Assembly: GCF_000709345.1 (NCBI RefSeq)
Contig: NZ_KL448325.1
Span: 124,001 to 188,000, forward strand
Reading direction: 5' to 3'
Source of the DNA: Polaromonas glacialis
GTDB lineage: Bacteria > Pseudomonadota > Gammaproteobacteria > Burkholderiales > Burkholderiaceae_C
DNA length: 64,000 nucleotides
Below, piece after piece: positions 62,268-64,000 of this stretch (positions within the stretch are counted from its first letter, which is position 1; each line of letters begins with the position of its first letter). A program made the position numbers and the translations under genes. The notes below the pieces were generated by a model, which made no database searches, had not been told where the DNA came from, and saw only the letters and a program-made list of their open reading frames with translations.

Positions 62268-63622
62268 TGCTAAGGATGTGGCCAAAAATAACTTCCCGAG
62301 CTCAGCCATTGGCCGGAACGGCCCGGTAGTTCCAGCGGGGCAGATGCACATCGAAGACGATGCGCATGTTTGCCAAGAAGTCTGCTGCGACTTTTTTGCC
62401 TTTGACGTAGACCCCGCCAAGCACCTCGGCCGTCACCTTCAGACCGGTGGTCGTTTGGGCCTTTGCCATGAACTGCCGGGCGATCTCCACCGTGTGGAAC
62501 GTTACGCCCTGGCAGGCACGCGTCACATGGGCAAACAGGCGGTGCTCGATCGGGTTATGTTATGAGCAGTACGGCGGGTAGTGCGCGATGCGGATCTCCA
62601 GCCCAAGGCGATCCGCCAAGTCCTGCAACGCCTGCTTGAACACATGGCGGTTCGACGCGTTGGAGCCGCCCCCGTCGCACAGCAGCAACAGCCCCTTGGC
62701 ATCGGGGTAGTGTTTGCAGCCGTGCTGGCTCCACCAGTGCGCAATGCAGGCGCAGCACAACTCGCTCGTCTCCGTGCTCGTGTTCAGGTGCATGTGACCC
62801 TCGTTGCGCGCCAAGTCATACAGCCCGTGCGGGATCAGCTTGCCTTGTCCTGCGCTTGGGAAATCATGATCAAACGTTTGCACTTGCACTTGCGCCTGCG
62901 TGTGGGTCTGGCCCTCGCGGGCGAAATTGCCGATCAGCTCCTTTTTCTTCGTGTCGATGCTGAGCACAGGCTCGCCCTTGGCCAGATACTCCGCTTTAAT
63001 TTGGCCTATGTTTTCGAACTGCGCGTTGCGATCCGGATGCGCGCCCATCGACTTTTTCTTGCCCGCCTTGCGCGTACCCAGCCCGTGCTTTTTGAGCAGC
63101 TTTCGCACCACGTGGCGGCTCGCCGGCGTGCCCATGGAGGCCAAGCGCCGGCTGATCTCGCGTCGGGAAAGGTTCGTCCACAGCACGCCCTGGCGCATCG
63201 GATCGCCTGCCGTGAACTCGGCCAGCAGCGCGAGAAAATTCTCCTCAAGCGCAGCGGTACTGGCAATCAGCTGCCTGCGTCCACCGCCTTTTTTCGAACC
63301 CGGCCCGGCGCCAGATCAACGGGCAGCGCCAGTTCTGTCAAACCTCTGCGCACCGTCTTGGCGTCCAGGCCAAACAAACCCGCGATGGCGCTGATGCCCC
63401 CGTTGCCGAGCTTGGCCGCCTCAACCGCCGCGTAGCGCCGACGATCCTTTTCCGACAGCGTTGCGAACAGCCGCTTCATCTGTACCTCAATGTCTGGCCT
63501 GTAACCCGTCTGTGTGCTCATCGCTGGATTTTATGTAGCCTGGCCTGATTCTTCAAAAACCAATCGGGCAACGCCCAATTTTGATCAGGTATGGGAAGTT
63601 ATTCCTGGCCGCATCCTCAGCA
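62268..63622 (-). mobile_element. ISAzo13-family insertion sequence, 1.36 kb, inactivated
   Basis: The ends form an imperfect inverted repeat of about 30 bases, TGCT-A/G-AGGATG then T/C-GGCCA and AATAACTTCCC, at 62268-62300 and 63590-63622. Inside is a single transposase coding region on the minus strand that needs a -1 frameshift and carries one nonsense codon. The outer flanks do not show an obvious duplication. Confidence 0.82.
62302..63521 (-). pseudogene. ISAzo13-family transposase with slippery site and nonsense codon
   Basis: The first frame (63521 onward) encodes DIEVQMKRLFATLSEKDRRRYAAVEAAKLGNGGISAIAGLFG and GRVRKK. At the in-frame heptamer A-AAA-AAG (63288-63294) a -1 shift gives KKGGGRRQLIAST and continues through VLWTNLSRREISRRL, VLSIDTKKKELIGNF, LLLLCDGGGSNASN and RIAHYPPYCS. 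There a TAA (62560-62562) interrupts what should be the HNPIEHRLFAHVTRA block; that block and the C-terminus NYRAVPANG follow intact. The A-AAA-AAG site is a classic -1 frameshift signal, so the shift may be programmed; the TAA is a true inactivating change. Confidence 0.88.
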
Positions 63623-63749
63623 GCATGCTTGCTGATCCAGTTCTCGAAGAATTGAACTGGCGAGCTGTTGTCTAGCGGTAGTTTGTTAAATCCAAAGATA
63701 AATTTTGATTCCTTGGCTGGCGTTCAAGGCGCCGAGCAGCGCGGCGAGT
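63623..63749. other. Short stretch between ISAzo13 and helicase fragment
   Basis: About 125 bases with no recognisable gene. A short minus-strand tail, VELAALLGALNASQGIKIYLW, has no assigned family. Confidence 0.35.
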
Positions 63750-64000
63750 TCAACCGGCAGGGGCGCGCTGGCACAGGCTGACTACCCGAGGCACGGACAA
63801 ATTGTTGAACGGGTCGCGCCGCTGGCCCATGAGCCACTCTACCAGTGACTCCTCGGCCGGCGAGCTCGGCGGCGTGAACGGCAGCTTGTCAATGACGACG
63901 TGCTTGCACAAGGAGCCTGGCAGGTCGATGCCTTCGCCAAAGGACTGCAGGCCGAAAATGATTGCGCGCGCAGGCCGTGCTCCCTGAGCAGCTCGGTGCG
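63750..64000 (-). pseudogene. DinG-type ATP-dependent helicase fragment, continues outside the window
   Basis: The minus-strand frame from the window edge reads RAIIFGLQSFGEGIDLPGSL, then CKHVVIDKLPFTPPSSPAEESLVEWLMG and DPFNNLSVPRVVSLCQ, then stops. FGLQSFGEGIDLPG and the IDKLPF block are the helicase motif V region of DinG/XPD-like proteins. In family members this is followed by the motif VI region (QGVGRLIR), which is absent here, so the C-terminus is lost. The 5' part lies beyond position 64000 and could not be checked. Confidence 0.75.

Overview
The window looks like plasmid (or chromid) DNA from a Betaproteobacterium of the order Burkholderiales, most plausibly a Comamonadaceae such as Polaromonas. 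This rests on GC-rich coding sequence, five genes or gene parts of the Bug/TctC solute-receptor type that is hugely expanded in this order, a Burkholderiales-type trimeric porin, and a complete plasmid maintenance block (partition genes, iterons, initiator gene). The genus is inference; no rRNA or marker gene is present.

1-29 kb is almost wholly minus-strand catabolic DNA. From 1.5 to 8.7 kb one cluster encodes a CitE-type lyase, a HTD2/MaoC-type hydratase, both ETF subunits, a CaiB/BaiF CoA-transferase and two acyl-CoA dehydrogenases, one of them frameshifted. Read together they fit activation, oxidation, hydration and aldol cleavage of a dicarboxylic acid of the methylsuccinate/itaconate/mesaconate kind. 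From 9 to 16 kb are a metallo-beta-lactamase-fold hydrolase, an Ldh-family dehydrogenase, a MmgE/PrpD protein and two Bug receptors with a shared upstream block. From 16.6 to 29 kb lies a second CoA-dependent cluster: acyl-CoA ligase, Bug receptor, LysR regulator, succinate-semialdehyde dehydrogenase, 4-hydroxybutyrate-type CoA-transferase, CaiB, acyl-CoA dehydrogenase, SMP-30 hydrolase and a thiolase/DUF35 pair, facing away from a plus-strand porin.

30-44.5 kb is a graveyard of mobile DNA. A decayed Ldh gene carries an 85-bp MITE-like insertion and precedes an intact NADP-oxidoreductase/OsmC pair. A 3.07-kb TniA/TniB transposon interrupts a thioredoxin-like gene. One IS3-family element (about 36.37-44.37 kb) has been split twice, by a 3.35-kb large-serine-recombinase element and by an IS66-family element; the IS3 reading frame can be rebuilt across both insertions.

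44.5-50.3 kb holds redox and stress genes: a flavodoxin-like protein, a flavodoxin/UbiA fusion, DUF3309, a glycine-zipper lipoprotein, a formaldehyde-dehydrogenase-like enzyme overlapping a hemerythrin gene, and an intact thioredoxin-like gene. 50.3-55.35 kb is a second Tn7/Tn5053-like transposon (TniA, TniB, TniQ), followed by a repeat array and a large tyrosine recombinase. 57.9-62 kb is the plasmid backbone: parA-parB with a repeated GTGGAAC palindrome (candidate parS), iterons with a DnaA box, and a Rep_3-type initiator. The window ends with an inactivated ISAzo13-family element whose transposase needs a -1 frameshift, and a piece of a DinG-type helicase.
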